This document shows, piece after piece, positions 15,493 through 24,531 of a stretch of DNA of 32,321 bases. The stretch covers positions 1 through 32,321 of the forward strand of contig JALFMW010000159.1 in NCBI GenBank assembly GCA_022782605.1, given 5' to 3'. Within the stretch, counting starts at the first letter, position 1; each line of letters begins with the position of its first letter. The notes under the pieces were generated by a model, which did not search any database, was not told the DNA's origin, and worked only from the letters and a program-made list of their open reading frames with translations. A program made the translations under genes and the position numbers. Source of the DNA: Clostridium sp. (lineage in GTDB: Bacteria > Bacillota > Clostridia > Peptostreptococcales > Peptostreptococcaceae).

Positions 15493-15612
15493 TAAAATAT
15501 GATATATAATATATATTTTTTATATTTTAAAATTATACATAAATTAATAATATACACTTTTTTATATTTAAATCTTTTTCTACATTTTTTAATAAGTATT
15601 ATATTCCCTCAT

Positions 15613-15645
15613 AAAAAAACGCGGCAATCTTTAAGATTACCACGC
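15613..15645 (-). terminator. Intrinsic terminator after thiN
   Basis: On the minus strand GCGTGGTAATCTT and AAGATTGCCGC pair with two G-U wobbles, followed by seven U residues (A-run 15613-15619). It begins next to the thiN stop and closes the rsgA-rpe-thiN unit. Confidence 0.9.
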
Positions 15646-15649
15646 TTAT

Positions 15650-16297
15650 TTATATATTAAAATTTCTTATAATTAATAAACATCCATCATCAACTTTTAT
15701 ATTGCATTCATTCTTTAGCATAATATTTGATATACCTAAAGGAGATAGATAATTTATTTTTTCATTATTTAGAGGATATTCAAAATTCTTAAGAGTAACC
15801 CCTTTAGCTTCTCCCATAATAGAAATAATCGAAACTGTATTACCCACTTCACCTTTTATAGTTATCTCTTCATCTTTTATTATCAGTATTTCTTCTTCAC
15901 TGTTTAATATCCTAGGCTCTATATTCATATTTTTCACATAATACATAAGACCAATATTAGCCAAGGTATGATCAATTCTACCACCTAAGCTTCCTATAAA
16001 ATCCACTTGATTCGCTTTTAATTCTTTAGCTAAATAAATACATATTTCTGAATCTGTCTCATCTTTATGAGTGGGATATTTTTTTAGTAAAACATTTTTT
16101 GATTTATAATAAGATATAACTTCTTCATCTACAGAGTCTAAATCCCCTATAATATAGTCTGGTGTTATATTCATCTTATATAAATGATTGCAACCACCAT
16201 CAGCTGCTATTATATAATCATAATTTTCATTAACTATAATTTCTTTTGTTTTACTATAATTTTTAACTTCTCCATTTAATACAATACAAACTTTCAT
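15650..16297 (-). CDS. thiN: Thiamine diphosphokinase
   Basis: ThiN transfers a pyrophosphate group from ATP to thiamine, giving thiamine diphosphate for salvage. The 215-residue product has the catalytic-domain motifs A-A-D-G-G-C-N at 31-37, P-D-Y-I-I-G-D-L-D-S at 46-55, H-K-D-E-T-D at 77-82 and G-S-L-G-G-R-I-D-H at 102-110. Both catalytic aspartate clusters are intact. ATG follows AGGAGAGATT. It comes nine bases after rpe and ends the rsgA-rpe-thiN unit. In Bacillus thiN (yloS) is followed directly by spoVM; here the nucleotidase gene lies between them. Confidence 0.96.
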   Translation of the reverse strand: MKVCIVLNGEVKNYSKTKEIIVNENYDYIIAADGGCNHLYKMNITPDYIIGDLDSVDEEVISYYKSKNVLLKKYPTHKDETDSEICIYLAKELKANQVDFIGSLGGRIDHTLANIGLMYYVKNMNIEPRILNSEEEILIIKDEEITIKGEVGNTVSIISIMGEAKGVTLKNFEYPLNNEKINYLSPLGISNIMLKNECNIKVDDGCLLIIRNFNI

Positions 16298-16306
16298 GAA
16301 TCTCTC

Positions 16307-16963
16307 CTAAAGACTTGCATTTTTTCTCATTAAACTTACTGTTTCCTCAATGTTTTCACTATTGAATATTGCTGAACCTGCCACAATTATATTTGCTCCA
16401 GCTTCTACAACTTTATGAATATTATCAGGTTTAATACCACCATCAACTTGTATATCAACATTTAAATTTTTATCATCTATTAATTGTTTTAATTCTTTTA
16501 TTTTCTCTAACATACTTTCTATAAATGATTGTCCTCCAAAGCCAGGATTTACAGTCATTATAAGTACCATATCAACGTCTTCTATGATATGTTTAATGCT
16601 TTCTATAGATGTTGCCGGATTTAACGCTACTCCTGCCTTAACATTGTAAGACTTTATATTTTGTATAGTCCTATGTAAGTGTCTACAAGCTTCTGCATGT
16701 ACAACTATTAAATCACTTCCTGCGTCAACAAAATCTTTGATATAATCATCAGGATTTTCTATCATTAAATGTGTATCAAAAACCATATTAACATCTCTTC
16801 TTAAAGATTTAACTATAGCGGGTCCTAAAGTTATATTTGGTACAAAATGTCCATCCATAACATCTATATGCAAATATTCACAACCTGCTTTTTCTACCTT
16901 TTTTACATCTTCTAATAATCTTGCAAAATCTGCTGATAATATTGATGGTGCTAATTTTATCAT
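16307..16963 (-). CDS. rpe: Ribulose-phosphate 3-epimerase
   Basis: Rpe interconverts ribulose 5-phosphate and xylulose 5-phosphate in the pentose phosphate pathway. The 218-residue TIM-barrel enzyme has the expected length. It shows L-A-P-S-I-L-S-A-D-F at 4-13 (Ser10), H-I-D-V-M-D-G-H-F at 32-40 with metal-binding His and Asp, D-T-H-L-M-I, T-V-N-P-G-F-G-G-Q and Q-V-D-G-G-I. It starts three bases after the rsgA stop, with its GGAG binding site inside the end of rsgA, so translation is probably coupled. Grouping with rsgA and thiN is conserved in Firmicutes. Confidence 0.98.
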   Translation of the reverse strand: MIKLAPSILSADFARLLEDVKKVEKAGCEYLHIDVMDGHFVPNITLGPAIVKSLRRDVNMVFDTHLMIENPDDYIKDFVDAGSDLIVVHAEACRHLHRTIQNIKSYNVKAGVALNPATSIESIKHIIEDVDMVLIMTVNPGFGGQSFIESMLEKIKELKQLIDDKNLNVDIQVDGGIKPDNIHKVVEAGANIIVAGSAIFNSENIEETVSLMRKNASL

Positions 16964-16966
16964 CTT

Positions 16967-17848
16967 TTAATATCTCCTTTTCCCTTGTCTTATTTCATTA
17001 AGTAATTGTATATAACTATCATATCTTACTTTTGAAATTTCCCCTGCTTCAACAGCTTCTTTAACTCCACAACCTGGCTCATTTTCATGTCTACATTTAT
17101 TACCAAACCTACAAGTATCCACTTCATCAAATTCTATGAAATAATCCTTTAGTTCATTTTCTTCTATATCATCTAATGTTAGAGAAGAAAATCCTGGTGT
17201 ATCTGCAACTATTCCACCACATTGTAATTTTAAAAGCTCTGCATGTCTAGTAGTATGTTTACCTCTTTTTATTTTATCACTAACTTCTCCAGTTTGTAAT
17301 TCAAAGTTTGGATCTATTTCATTTAGTAAACTAGATTTACCAACTCCTGATGGTCCTGCAAACACTACTACACTATTATTTAATTCTTCTTTAACTTTAT
17401 CTATATTCATTTTAGATTTACTACTAACAGGTATAACTTTATATCCGCTTAATTCATAAATTTCTTTTATTTTTTCAGTAGTATTTTCATCATCTAAATC
17501 CACTTTTGTAAGTATTATTACTATTTCTAAATTTTCTCTTTCTGCAAGAACTATAAATCTATCTAATAAAGATAAGTGAGGTGTAGGGTTCTTAACAGCA
17601 AAAACTATTAATGCCTTTTCAATGTTTGATATTGGTGGTCTAATAAGTTCAGTATCTCTTTTATCTATCTCTTCTACCATACCTATTTTTTTATCTTCAT
17701 CCACCACACTAATTTTTACTCTATCACCTACTAAAGGAATTTGCTTATTTTTTCTAAAAATCCCTCTAGCTTTACATTCATACAGCCCCTTATCTGTATC
17801 TACGTAGTAAAATCCCCCTATTCCTTTCATTATCCTTCCATCTAACAT
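16967..17848 (-). CDS. rsgA: Ribosome small-subunit-dependent GTPase RsgA
   Basis: RsgA is a circularly permuted GTPase that checks late maturation of the 30S subunit. The 293-residue protein has an N-terminal OB fold (about 1-70). The GTPase motifs come in the permuted order: L-T-K-V-D at 113-117 (G4), A-G-P-S-G-V-G-K-S-S at 164-173 (G1) and D-T-P-G-F at 216-220 (G3). A C-terminal zinc finger uses Cys246, Cys252, His254 and Cys260. ATG follows AAGGAGG. It begins about 100 bases after a terminator that ends the prkC transcript, so it probably has its own promoter; none was found with confidence in the AT-rich gap. In Bacillus RsgA (CpgA) is a PrkC substrate, which fits the neighbour gene. Confidence 0.97.
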   Translation of the reverse strand: MLDGRIMKGIGGFYYVDTDKGLYECKARGIFRKNKQIPLVGDRVKISVVDEDKKIGMVEEIDKRDTELIRPPISNIEKALIVFAVKNPTPHLSLLDRFIVLAERENLEIVIILTKVDLDDENTTEKIKEIYELSGYKVIPVSSKSKMNIDKVKEELNNSVVVFAGPSGVGKSSLLNEIDPNFELQTGEVSDKIKRGKHTTRHAELLKLQCGGIVADTPGFSSLTLDDIEENELKDYFIEFDEVDTCRFGNKCRHENEPGCGVKEAVEAGEISKVRYDSYIQLLNEIRQGKRRY

Positions 17849-17949
17849 TAATTGCCTCCTTAATTTTAATTAACACTTTATTATATATTACCACAATAAT
17901 TTTATTATTTTAAATTTAATTGTTATATATTATTTTTTATTAATTATTT

Positions 17950-17991
17950 TACAAAAAATAAATATAAGCAAGCATAATGCTTACTTATATT
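17950..17991 (-). terminator. Intrinsic terminator after prkC
   Basis: AATATAAG (17961-17968) and CTTATATT (17984-17991) pair, with one mismatch and then AAGCA/TGCTT inside. The A-rich 17951-17960 stretch supplies the U-tract on the minus strand. It separates prkC from rsgA. Confidence 0.78.
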
Positions 17992-18016
17992 TTGTTTATA
18001 TGATTTAATTTTATTC

Positions 18017-19831
18017 TTACTCATTATCATCTTCATCATTACTTAAATTGCTAGCTTCCTGATTATTACCATCATCAACAGCACTTTCTTTATCATCTTG
18101 ATTATCATCTTTGTCTTTATTGCTATTATCTTCATTATTATCTTTATCTGTACTATTGTCGCTAGTATCATCTTTATTTGTATCATTATCACCAGTATCG
18201 TCTTTATCTACACCATTATCAGTATTATCTTCATTGGTATTTTCATCTTTATTCTTATCTTCCTCTTCAGATGGTTTTTCTTCTTTAGGTTTTTCAACTG
18301 GTTTTGGCCCCTTACTTACAACCACATTTATACTATCACCTTTTTTTACACTTTCAACACCTGATACTGGATTTTGGTTAATAACAATTCCTTCTTTATA
18401 AATCTCACTATAACTATAACTTACACTACCTAATACTAATCCTTTTCCTTCAAGAATTTTCTTGGCATCACTTAGTGAAAATCCTAATAAGTTAGGTGCT
18501 GATAAATCCTCTGGACCTAAACTTATTACTATAGTAACTGTATCTCCTTTTTGTAGTTTAGTTCCTTGAGGAGGTGTTTGAGATATTACATGATTTTTCT
18601 CCACTTGAGAATCATGTTTATCTGTTATGCTTAACTTCAAATCAAGATTATTTATAGTTTTATTTGCATTTTCTAAACTCATATTAACTAAGTTAGGAAC
18701 AATAATCTCATTATCATTATTATTGTCTAATAATCCAAATCCATTTGTTATAATTCCAGTAATCCCTAGTAAAGCTAGAACCATTAACCCTATAAATGTA
18801 CCTTTAAATCCTTTATTTTTATTTCTTTTAGGTTTTCTATCATATATTTTTTTATCTTTTTCTTCATCTAATTGCTCATGTATTTTAGATGAAATTTTAT
18901 CTTTTTTGTTTTTGTTATTTTTTCCAGACATAGTTTTATTGTCTATAATTTCAACTGGCGGTATGCGTGTTGTAGCAAAGTCATCGTATTGTTTTATAAA
19001 ATCTAAATCTATGTTTTGTTCAATATATTCTATATCTTCTATAACCTCTTCACTACTTTGATATCTATCTTCTGGTGACTTTTCTGTTAACTTTTTAATA
19101 AGTGTTCTAATACTTTGAGGTATTCTTGTTTTTTCCTCACTACTAAATTCTATATCCTCATTTATATGTTGAAGAGCTATTGATATAGGACTATCTCCTT
19201 TAAATGGAACTTTTCCAAGTAACATTTCATACAAAACAATTCCTAAAGAATATAAATCTGCATTATTTTTTACAGGCTTACCTTTAGCTTGTTCTGGTGA
19301 GAAATAATGAACAGAACCTATTATACTTCCTATATTAGTCATAGTTGAGTTTGTGGCAGCCTTAGCTATTCCAAAATCTGCAACTTTAACATTTCTTCCT
19401 TCTTTTGATATTAGAATATTATGTGGTTTTATATCTCTATGGATAACACCTTTTTTATGAGCAGCTCCAAGGGCTTTTGCTATTTGTTTAGTTATGTCTA
19501 GTGCAGTATATTCATCTAAAGTTCCTTCACTTTTTATTATTTCTTTTAAATTTTGTCCATCAACATATTCCATTACTATATAGTTAACTTTACCATCACA
19601 ACCAACATCATACACATTAACAATATTAGGATGTGATATATTAGCTACTGCCTCAGCTTCTCTTTTAAACTTCGCTAAAAACTCTTCATCATCAACAAAC
19701 TCTGGCCTAAGCACTTTAACTGCTACTATTCTATTTAAAAGTCTATCCTTTGCCTCATAAACAAAGGCCATTCCTCCATCTCCAATTTTCCTTATAATTT
19801 CATATCTACTTCCAAGAATCGTTTCTCCCAC
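18017..19831 (-). CDS. prkC: PASTA-domain Ser/Thr protein kinase PrkC
   Basis: This is a 604-residue membrane kinase. The cytoplasmic kinase domain (about 9-272) has the glycine loop I-G-D-G-G-M-A at 16-22, Lys39, H-R-D-I-K-P-H-N at 131-138 and D-F-G at 152-154. A basic linker leads to one membrane span (about 344-362). Two extracellular PASTA domains follow (about 375-440 and 441-508), then a 95-residue tail of Asp, Asn, Lys and Thr. PASTA domains bind peptidoglycan fragments; in Bacillus PrkC triggers spore germination. The start is GTG (19829-19831), supported by GGTGAT. Bacillus PrkC has three PASTA units, so two plus a long acidic tail is a different layout. It is encoded with its phosphatase prpC, 12 bases upstream. 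Confidence 0.96.
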   Translation of the reverse strand: MGETILGSRYEIIRKIGDGGMAFVYEAKDRLLNRIVAVKVLRPEFVDDEEFLAKFKREAEAVANISHPNIVNVYDVGCDGKVNYIVMEYVDGQNLKEIIKSEGTLDEYTALDITKQIAKALGAAHKKGVIHRDIKPHNILISKEGRNVKVADFGIAKAATNSTMTNIGSIIGSVHYFSPEQAKGKPVKNNADLYSLGIVLYEMLLGKVPFKGDSPISIALQHINEDIEFSSEEKTRIPQSIRTLIKKLTEKSPEDRYQSSEEVIEDIEYIEQNIDLDFIKQYDDFATTRIPPVEIIDNKTMSGKNNKNKKDKISSKIHEQLDEEKDKKIYDRKPKRNKNKGFKGTFIGLMVLALLGITGIITNGFGLLDNNNDNEIIVPNLVNMSLENANKTINNLDLKLSITDKHDSQVEKNHVISQTPPQGTKLQKGDTVTIVISLGPEDLSAPNLLGFSLSDAKKILEGKGLVLGSVSYSYSEIYKEGIVINQNPVSGVESVKKGDSINVVVSKGPKPVEKPKEEKPSEEEDKNKDENTNEDNTDNGVDKDDTGDNDTNKDDTSDNSTDKDNNEDNSNKDKDDNQDDKESAVDDGNNQEASNLSNDEDDNE

Positions 19832-19843
19832 AATATCACCATC

Positions 19844-20593
19844 CTAATCAATCTTACTTAAGATAACAGATATATTATCCTTGCCTGAATTATCATTAGC
19901 CTGATTAATTAAATCTTCACATATTTCTTTAATATCTTTATCTTGTTTAATTATATTTTTTATATCTTCATCTCCTACACAACCAGTAAGCCCATCTGTT
20001 GCTAGAAGTATCATATCACCTTTTTCAACTTTTTCTCTAAATATATCTACGATAATTATTTCTTCAGCTCCCATAGCTCTCGTAATTTGATTTCTACGAG
20101 GATGGACTCTTGCTTCTTCCTCAGTTATTAAATTTGCATTTACCAATTCTTCAACCACAGAATGATCTCTTGTTATTCTTCTAAACTCGTCATTATGAAG
20201 TAAATATCCTCTACTATCACCCACATTAGCCATAATCATATCATCTTTATATATCACTGCCACAACCAATGTAGTTCCCATTCCTTCACAAGAACTATCT
20301 TCTGAAACTTTATCAAATATTTTTTGGTTGGCATAATTGTATCCTTGTTTTATTACATCATCTAAATAATCCATTTTTATGCCACAACTCTTTAAAATAT
20401 TCTCTTTTAAAAAATCTATAATACTATCTACTGCTATTTTACTTGCTACCTCTCCTTTTTTATGGCCTCCCATGCCGTCAGCCAAAGCAAATATTCCTAT
20501 ACAATCATCTTCAGTTTGTATAATTTCCCCCATACAGTAGTCTTCATTATTTTTTCTAACTTTTCCTACATGAGAGTCACAATTATAAATCAT
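19844..20593 (-). CDS. prpC: PP2C-type Ser/Thr phosphatase PrpC (Stp)
   Basis: This 249-residue, metal-dependent PP2C phosphatase reverses PrkC phosphorylation. Motifs are complete: V-R-x-N-N-E-D (about 12-18), A-D-G-M-G-G-H at 38-44, G-T-T-L-V-V-A, N-V-G-D-S-R, T-R-D-H-S-V, A-T-D-G-L-T and K-D-N-I-S-V near the end. The metal-binding aspartates are all present. ATG follows AAGGAGGATAATTGCT. It sits 18 bases after rlmN and just before prkC, the standard phosphatase-kinase pair of Gram-positive bacteria. Confidence 0.97.
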   Translation of the reverse strand: MIYNCDSHVGKVRKNNEDYCMGEIIQTEDDCIGIFALADGMGGHKKGEVASKIAVDSIIDFLKENILKSCGIKMDYLDDVIKQGYNYANQKIFDKVSEDSSCEGMGTTLVVAVIYKDDMIMANVGDSRGYLLHNDEFRRITRDHSVVEELVNANLITEEEARVHPRRNQITRAMGAEEIIIVDIFREKVEKGDMILLATDGLTGCVGDEDIKNIIKQDKDIKEICEDLINQANDNSGKDNISVILSKID

Positions 20594-20611
20594 AGCAATT
20601 ATCCTCCTTAA

Positions 20612-21643
20612 TTACTTGTGTTTACGTCTAAGTTGACCACAAGCTCCTCCTATATCAGATCCCATAGATATTCTAACTGTTGCTGGTATGTTATTTTTCT
20701 CTAGTATATCTCTAAACTTATATATATATGTTTTATCAGGTCTTTCAAAGTCTCTTTCTTCCACCTTATTAATAGGAATTAGATTAACATGACATAACAT
20801 TCCTCTTAAAAGCCTTACTATTTCATCTGCTTCTTTTTTAGAGTCATTAACTCCTTTTATTAATGAATATTCAAAAGTAACTCTTCTATTTGTTTTTTTA
20901 ATATAATACTTACATGCTTTAATTATATCATCTACCTTGTATGCATTGGCAACTGGCATTATTTTTTTTCTTTCTTCATCAAAAGGAGAGTGTAGTGAAA
21001 GTGCTAAATTAATAGGTAGTTCTAAGTCTGCAAATTCATATATCTTAGGAACAACACCACAAGTAGATAAAGTTATATGTCTATAACCTATATTTAATCC
21101 ATTTTTTTCATTAACTAATTTTAAAAACTTTTTAGTATTTTCAAAATTGTCTAAAGGCTCTCCACTTCCCATTAGTACTAAGTTAGAAACTCTTTTGTTA
21201 ACATCTTCTTGAACCTTCATAATTTGGTCTAAAATTTCCCAAGGTTCTAAATTTCTAATTAATCCCTCAAGTGTAGATGCACAGAATTTACATCCCATTC
21301 TACAACCTACTTGATTTGATATACATACAGTTACTCTATCTCCATAATCCATCATAACTGTTTCCACTATATTACCATCATTTAATTCAAATAAATATTT
21401 TTTACATTTATCAACTTTAGATTCTAAAACTAACTCTTGTTTTATATTCCCTATATAAGATACTTTCTCTAATTTTTCTCTTAAACTTTTAGGTATATTA
21501 TTCATATCATCAAAAGTTTTAGCACCTTTATATATCCATGAGAAAATTTGAGTTCCTCTAAACGGTTTTTCCCCTATGCTTTTTAAGAATTCTTTTAATT
21601 CTTCTTCCGTCATATTTTTTAATGCTACTTTATTTTCTGTCAT
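20612..21643 (-). CDS. rlmN: 23S rRNA (adenine(2503)-C(2))-methyltransferase RlmN
   Basis: RlmN is a radical SAM enzyme that methylates C2 of A2503 in 23S rRNA, and of A37 in some tRNAs. The 343-residue product has the iron-sulfur motif C-R-M-G-C-K-F-C (Cys114, Cys118, Cys121) and G-S-G-E-P-L-D-N. Its catalytic C-terminal cysteine is in G-G-A-C-G-Q-L (Cys335). The N-terminal K-P-F-R-G-T-Q-I-F-S-W-I region is typical. M-G-C-K-F-C rather than the Cfr pattern, together with gene order, favours RlmN over the resistance enzyme Cfr. The start follows a modest GGTAGTGATGAA site, seven bases from the rsmB stop, so coupling to rsmB is likely. Confidence 0.96.
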   Translation of the reverse strand: MTENKVALKNMTEEELKEFLKSIGEKPFRGTQIFSWIYKGAKTFDDMNNIPKSLREKLEKVSYIGNIKQELVLESKVDKCKKYLFELNDGNIVETVMMDYGDRVTVCISNQVGCRMGCKFCASTLEGLIRNLEPWEILDQIMKVQEDVNKRVSNLVLMGSGEPLDNFENTKKFLKLVNEKNGLNIGYRHITLSTCGVVPKIYEFADLELPINLALSLHSPFDEERKKIMPVANAYKVDDIIKACKYYIKKTNRRVTFEYSLIKGVNDSKKEADEIVRLLRGMLCHVNLIPINKVEERDFERPDKTYIYKFRDILEKNNIPATVRISMGSDIGGACGQLRRKHK

Positions 21644-21650
21644 TTCATCA

Positions 21651-22976
21651 CTACCTTACTCTGATTAATTTAGATATAAAGAATCCATCCATATCGTGAA
21701 CATTTGGATAAATTTTCATATATCCTTTTTCTTGATTTTCTAAATCCACATTAACTTCTTTTATAGGAACTAGTTCAAAGTTTTTATTTTTTTGTAAAAA
21801 TTCATTTACAACATCTATATTTTCACTATCTTGTATAGTACAAGTACTATAAATTAAAGTTCCACCTACTTTTACATACTTAGATGCGTTTTCAAGTATC
21901 TTCTTTTGAATTGGTGGTAATTGTCTAAATTCTTCTTTTTCTTTATATTTAATTTCAGGCTTTCTTCTTATAATACCAAGTCCTGAACAAGGAAGATCTG
22001 CAAGAACATAATCAAATTTGCCAATACTTTCTCTATCAAGTTTCATTCCGTCAAATTCCTCTACATCAACATTAGTTAAACCAAGTCTTTTAGATGCTGC
22101 TTTTATAAGCTTTAATTTATGGTCATATATATCTCTAGATACAACTTGTCCAGTATTATTCATTAAAGTTGCCATATGTGTAGTTTTACCTCCTGGAGCA
22201 CTACATACATCTAAAACTAATGAATTTTCTTTTGGATTCATAACTTTTCCTACAAGCATAGAACTTACATCTTGAACTGTAAATAATCCTTCTTTATAAA
22301 GACTATTATTTTCTATATCTTTTAGATGTTCAACTTTTATCGCTTCCTCTACTACATTAACTTTTTCAGCTTTTATATTTTGCTTTTCTAACTTTTTAAT
22401 TAATTCATCTCTAGTAATTTTTAAAGTATTTGTTCTTAAATAAATATTTGGTCTTTCGTTATTTGCTTCTAATAATTCTTCAGTAAATTCTTTACCAAAA
22501 TGAATCATCCAATTTCTTATCATCCATTTATCATATGAATATTTTATTGATAAATAATCTACATCGTCTTTTGTTTTTACTTTTCCTATTTCTTCTTTTT
22601 GTCTTATAACATTTCTAAGAATACCATTTATAAATCCTGATACTTTTGAATTTTTCTTTTTAGCTAAATTTACAGTTTCATTTACTGCAGCATAATCAGA
22701 TATGCTATTTAAAAACATTATTTGATATATTCCCATTCTAAGTAAAGTTTTAACATATATCTCCATCTTGTTAGTTTTAACTTTTGATAACTTATCAATC
22801 ATATAATCTATATAATATTTATTTTCTATCACACCATATATAATTTCTGTTGCTAAACCTCTATCTTGGTTTGATATTTTTACATCTTTAAAGTGTTTAT
22901 TTATTGCCATATTTGAATAGTTCTTATTTTTTTCTATGTCTAAAAGAACTTTGTATGCTATTTCTCTTGCCTTCAT
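21651..22976 (-). CDS. rsmB: 16S rRNA (cytosine(967)-C(5))-methyltransferase RsmB
   Basis: RsmB makes m5C967 in 16S rRNA. The 441-residue protein has an N-terminal NusB-like helical domain (about 1-140, beginning A-R-E-I-A-Y-K-V-L) and a C-terminal SAM-dependent methyltransferase domain. The latter has V-C-S-A-P-G-G-K-T-T-H-M, D-L-P-C-S-G-L-G and the catalytic Y-S-T-C-T. ATG follows AAGGAGAAA. Only about 45 bases separate it from the terminator of the preceding unit, too little for an obvious promoter. Transcription may therefore arise from inside the upstream gene or by read-through. It leads the rsmB-rlmN-prpC-prkC group. Confidence 0.96.
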   Translation of the reverse strand: MKAREIAYKVLLDIEKNKNYSNMAINKHFKDVKISNQDRGLATEIIYGVIENKYYIDYMIDKLSKVKTNKMEIYVKTLLRMGIYQIMFLNSISDYAAVNETVNLAKKKNSKVSGFINGILRNVIRQKEEIGKVKTKDDVDYLSIKYSYDKWMIRNWMIHFGKEFTEELLEANNERPNIYLRTNTLKITRDELIKKLEKQNIKAEKVNVVEEAIKVEHLKDIENNSLYKEGLFTVQDVSSMLVGKVMNPKENSLVLDVCSAPGGKTTHMATLMNNTGQVVSRDIYDHKLKLIKAASKRLGLTNVDVEEFDGMKLDRESIGKFDYVLADLPCSGLGIIRRKPEIKYKEKEEFRQLPPIQKKILENASKYVKVGGTLIYSTCTIQDSENIDVVNEFLQKNKNFELVPIKEVNVDLENQEKGYMKIYPNVHDMDGFFISKLIRVR

Positions 22977-23022
22977 ATTTTTCTCCTTACTTTCAAAACT
23001 TAATTAATTTTTGATTTATTTT

Positions 23023-23050
23023 AAAAAAGGTCCTAGTAAACCTAGGACCT
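23023..23050 (-). terminator. Intrinsic terminator after the YugP-type protease gene
   Basis: AGGTCCTAG (23028-23036) and CTAGGACCT (23042-23050) form a perfect nine-pair stem with a five-base loop, followed by six U residues on the minus strand. It is a textbook terminator, six bases after the stop. Confidence 0.92.
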
Positions 23051-23055
23051 AAATA

Positions 23056-23775
23056 TTAGTCATCTCGACTATTTGCAATAAGTACCAATCTTAATAATTG
23101 AAGTATTGCAGTAACTGCTGCTGCCACATAAGTTAAGGCTGCTGCTTGAAGTACTTTTCTACTTTGTCTAACTTCTCTATCATCCACTATTCCAAGTGTT
23201 CTCAATTGAGTCAAGGCCCTACTTGAAGCATTAAATTCCACAGGTAAAGTTACTATTTGGAATAATACTGATGCTGAAAATAATATTATTCCTAGCTTTA
23301 AAAATATTCCCCTAGTAACAAATCCTAGCATGATAAATATCCAAGACATATTTGAAGCAAAGTTTACTACTGGAACTAAACTACTTCTTATATTAAGAGG
23401 TACATATCCATGAGCATGTTGAATTGCATGACCACATTCATGGGCTGCTACAGAAATTGAAGTAATTGATGTTCTACTATAAACATCTTCTGATAATCTA
23501 ACAACATTACTTCTCGGATCATAATGATCACTAAGTCTTCCTCTAACCATTTCTATTCTAACATTATATAGTCCATTACTATCTAATATCCTTCTAGCTA
23601 CTTCTTCTCCTGTATATCCTCTATCACATCTGACATTGAAGTATCTATTAGTTGTAGAACTTACTTTGTATTGAGCATATAAAGTAAGCAATATAGCTGG
23701 TATTAATAACATCATTGTAGGGTCTATTCTGTAACCATAGCCATATCCATATCCATAACCCATTCCAGGAAACAT
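23056..23775 (-). CDS. YugP-family neutral zinc metallopeptidase (membrane)
   Basis: This is a 239-residue membrane protein of the YugP family. A run of five Gly-Tyr pairs (residues 6-15) precedes a membrane segment. A soluble region follows with a thermolysin-like A-A-H-E-C-G-H-A zinc motif (His112, Glu113, His116). Further hydrophobic segments (near 145-180 and 200-235) flank P-V-E-F-N-A-S, whose Glu could be the third zinc ligand. Targets are unknown. ATG 23775 lies ten bases after AAGGAG; the in-frame GTG at 23784 touches the binding site and is rejected. It ends the priA-def-fmt-DUF116 unit, an association usual in Clostridia. Confidence 0.88.
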   Translation of the reverse strand: MFPGMGYGYGYGYGYRIDPTMMLLIPAILLTLYAQYKVSSTTNRYFNVRCDRGYTGEEVARRILDSNGLYNVRIEMVRGRLSDHYDPRSNVVRLSEDVYSRTSITSISVAAHECGHAIQHAHGYVPLNIRSSLVPVVNFASNMSWIFIMLGFVTRGIFLKLGIILFSASVLFQIVTLPVEFNASSRALTQLRTLGIVDDREVRQSRKVLQAAALTYVAAAVTAILQLLRLVLIANSRDD

Positions 23776-23789
23776 ATTAAACACTCTCC

Positions 23790-24527
23790 TTATTTACATG
23801 TAAAGAAATTAATTGCATCCTCTACTTCATTTATTTTAATATTTGTATCTATACAAGGTCCATTTGGTCTAGAGTTAAATATGCCAAGGACAGGAATTTT
23901 ATTAACTTCTCTAACTCCAGAAGTTAAATCTCTTTCACAGGCCACAGCGATTACTGCCTTAGGTTTATTATCAACAATAATCTTTCTTGCTAAAGTCCCT
24001 CCTGTAGCTACAAATATTTTTGTATTATATTTTTCTTTTAATTGTTGCAAGTCACTTATTTTACAAATACCACATTTTCTACAATTATCAATATCATTTG
24101 TAACCTTTAACTTACAATTATGATTTTGAATACAATGAGGTATCAAAATTATTAAATCTTCACTATTAAAGTTATATTTGTTGCTATAAATATAGGCATT
24201 ATTTATTTTTATAAATATTTTTCTTATTTCATCTTTTGATATATTTATAAATCCACCTACTTTACTTATAATAGGAAATATATATCTTATTATTAAGTAA
24301 TTTATTTTCATCAAATGTTTGTTTACTTGCTTTTCATTGAAAATAAAATAAGTTATTACTGTTGAAAATAATATTAATAATATTATTCCAATGACCATAA
24401 TATTTATCACTGAAGAAAGTAAACTTATATAATTTGATAAAAATATGTGAATAGTAAATGCAGATAAAACAAGCATCACTAAAAAAACATTAACTGCCCT
24501 AATATATTTTTTCATCTCAATCATCAT
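23790..24527 (-). CDS. DUF116 domain-containing membrane protein
   Basis: The 245-residue protein has two N-terminal membrane segments (about 8-30 and 37-62) followed by a cytoplasmic DUF116 domain. That domain contains a cysteine-rich motif, C-I-Q-N-H-N-C...C-R-K-C-G-I-C near 132-156, then F-V-A-T-G-G-T-L-A-R and V-A-C-E-R-D-L-T-S-G, and a late R-P-N-G-P-C. The cysteines suggest a metal or iron-sulfur site. No activity is established for the family. Two adjacent ATG codons with a weak A-rich leader make the start slightly uncertain. It lies four bases after fmt and before the YugP-type gene, the standard clostridial order. Confidence 0.88.
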   Translation of the reverse strand: MMIEMKKYIRAVNVFLVMLVLSAFTIHIFLSNYISLLSSVINIMVIGIILLILFSTVITYFIFNEKQVNKHLMKINYLIIRYIFPIISKVGGFINISKDEIRKIFIKINNAYIYSNKYNFNSEDLIILIPHCIQNHNCKLKVTNDIDNCRKCGICKISDLQQLKEKYNTKIFVATGGTLARKIIVDNKPKAVIAVACERDLTSGVREVNKIPVLGIFNSRPNGPCIDTNIKINEVEDAINFFTCK

Positions 24528-24531
24528 AAAC

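Noticed and set aside
18098..18401. Ile/Phe-rich and Ser/Leu-rich plus-strand frames
   Set aside because: Mirror of the Asp/Asn-rich tail of PrkC; the hydrophobic look comes from complementing GAT/AAT codons, not a real membrane protein.
20612..21643. Cfr-type antibiotic resistance methyltransferase
   Set aside because: The radical SAM gene sits in the conserved rsmB-rlmN-prpC order and has the RlmN C-terminal pattern; it is the housekeeping enzyme.
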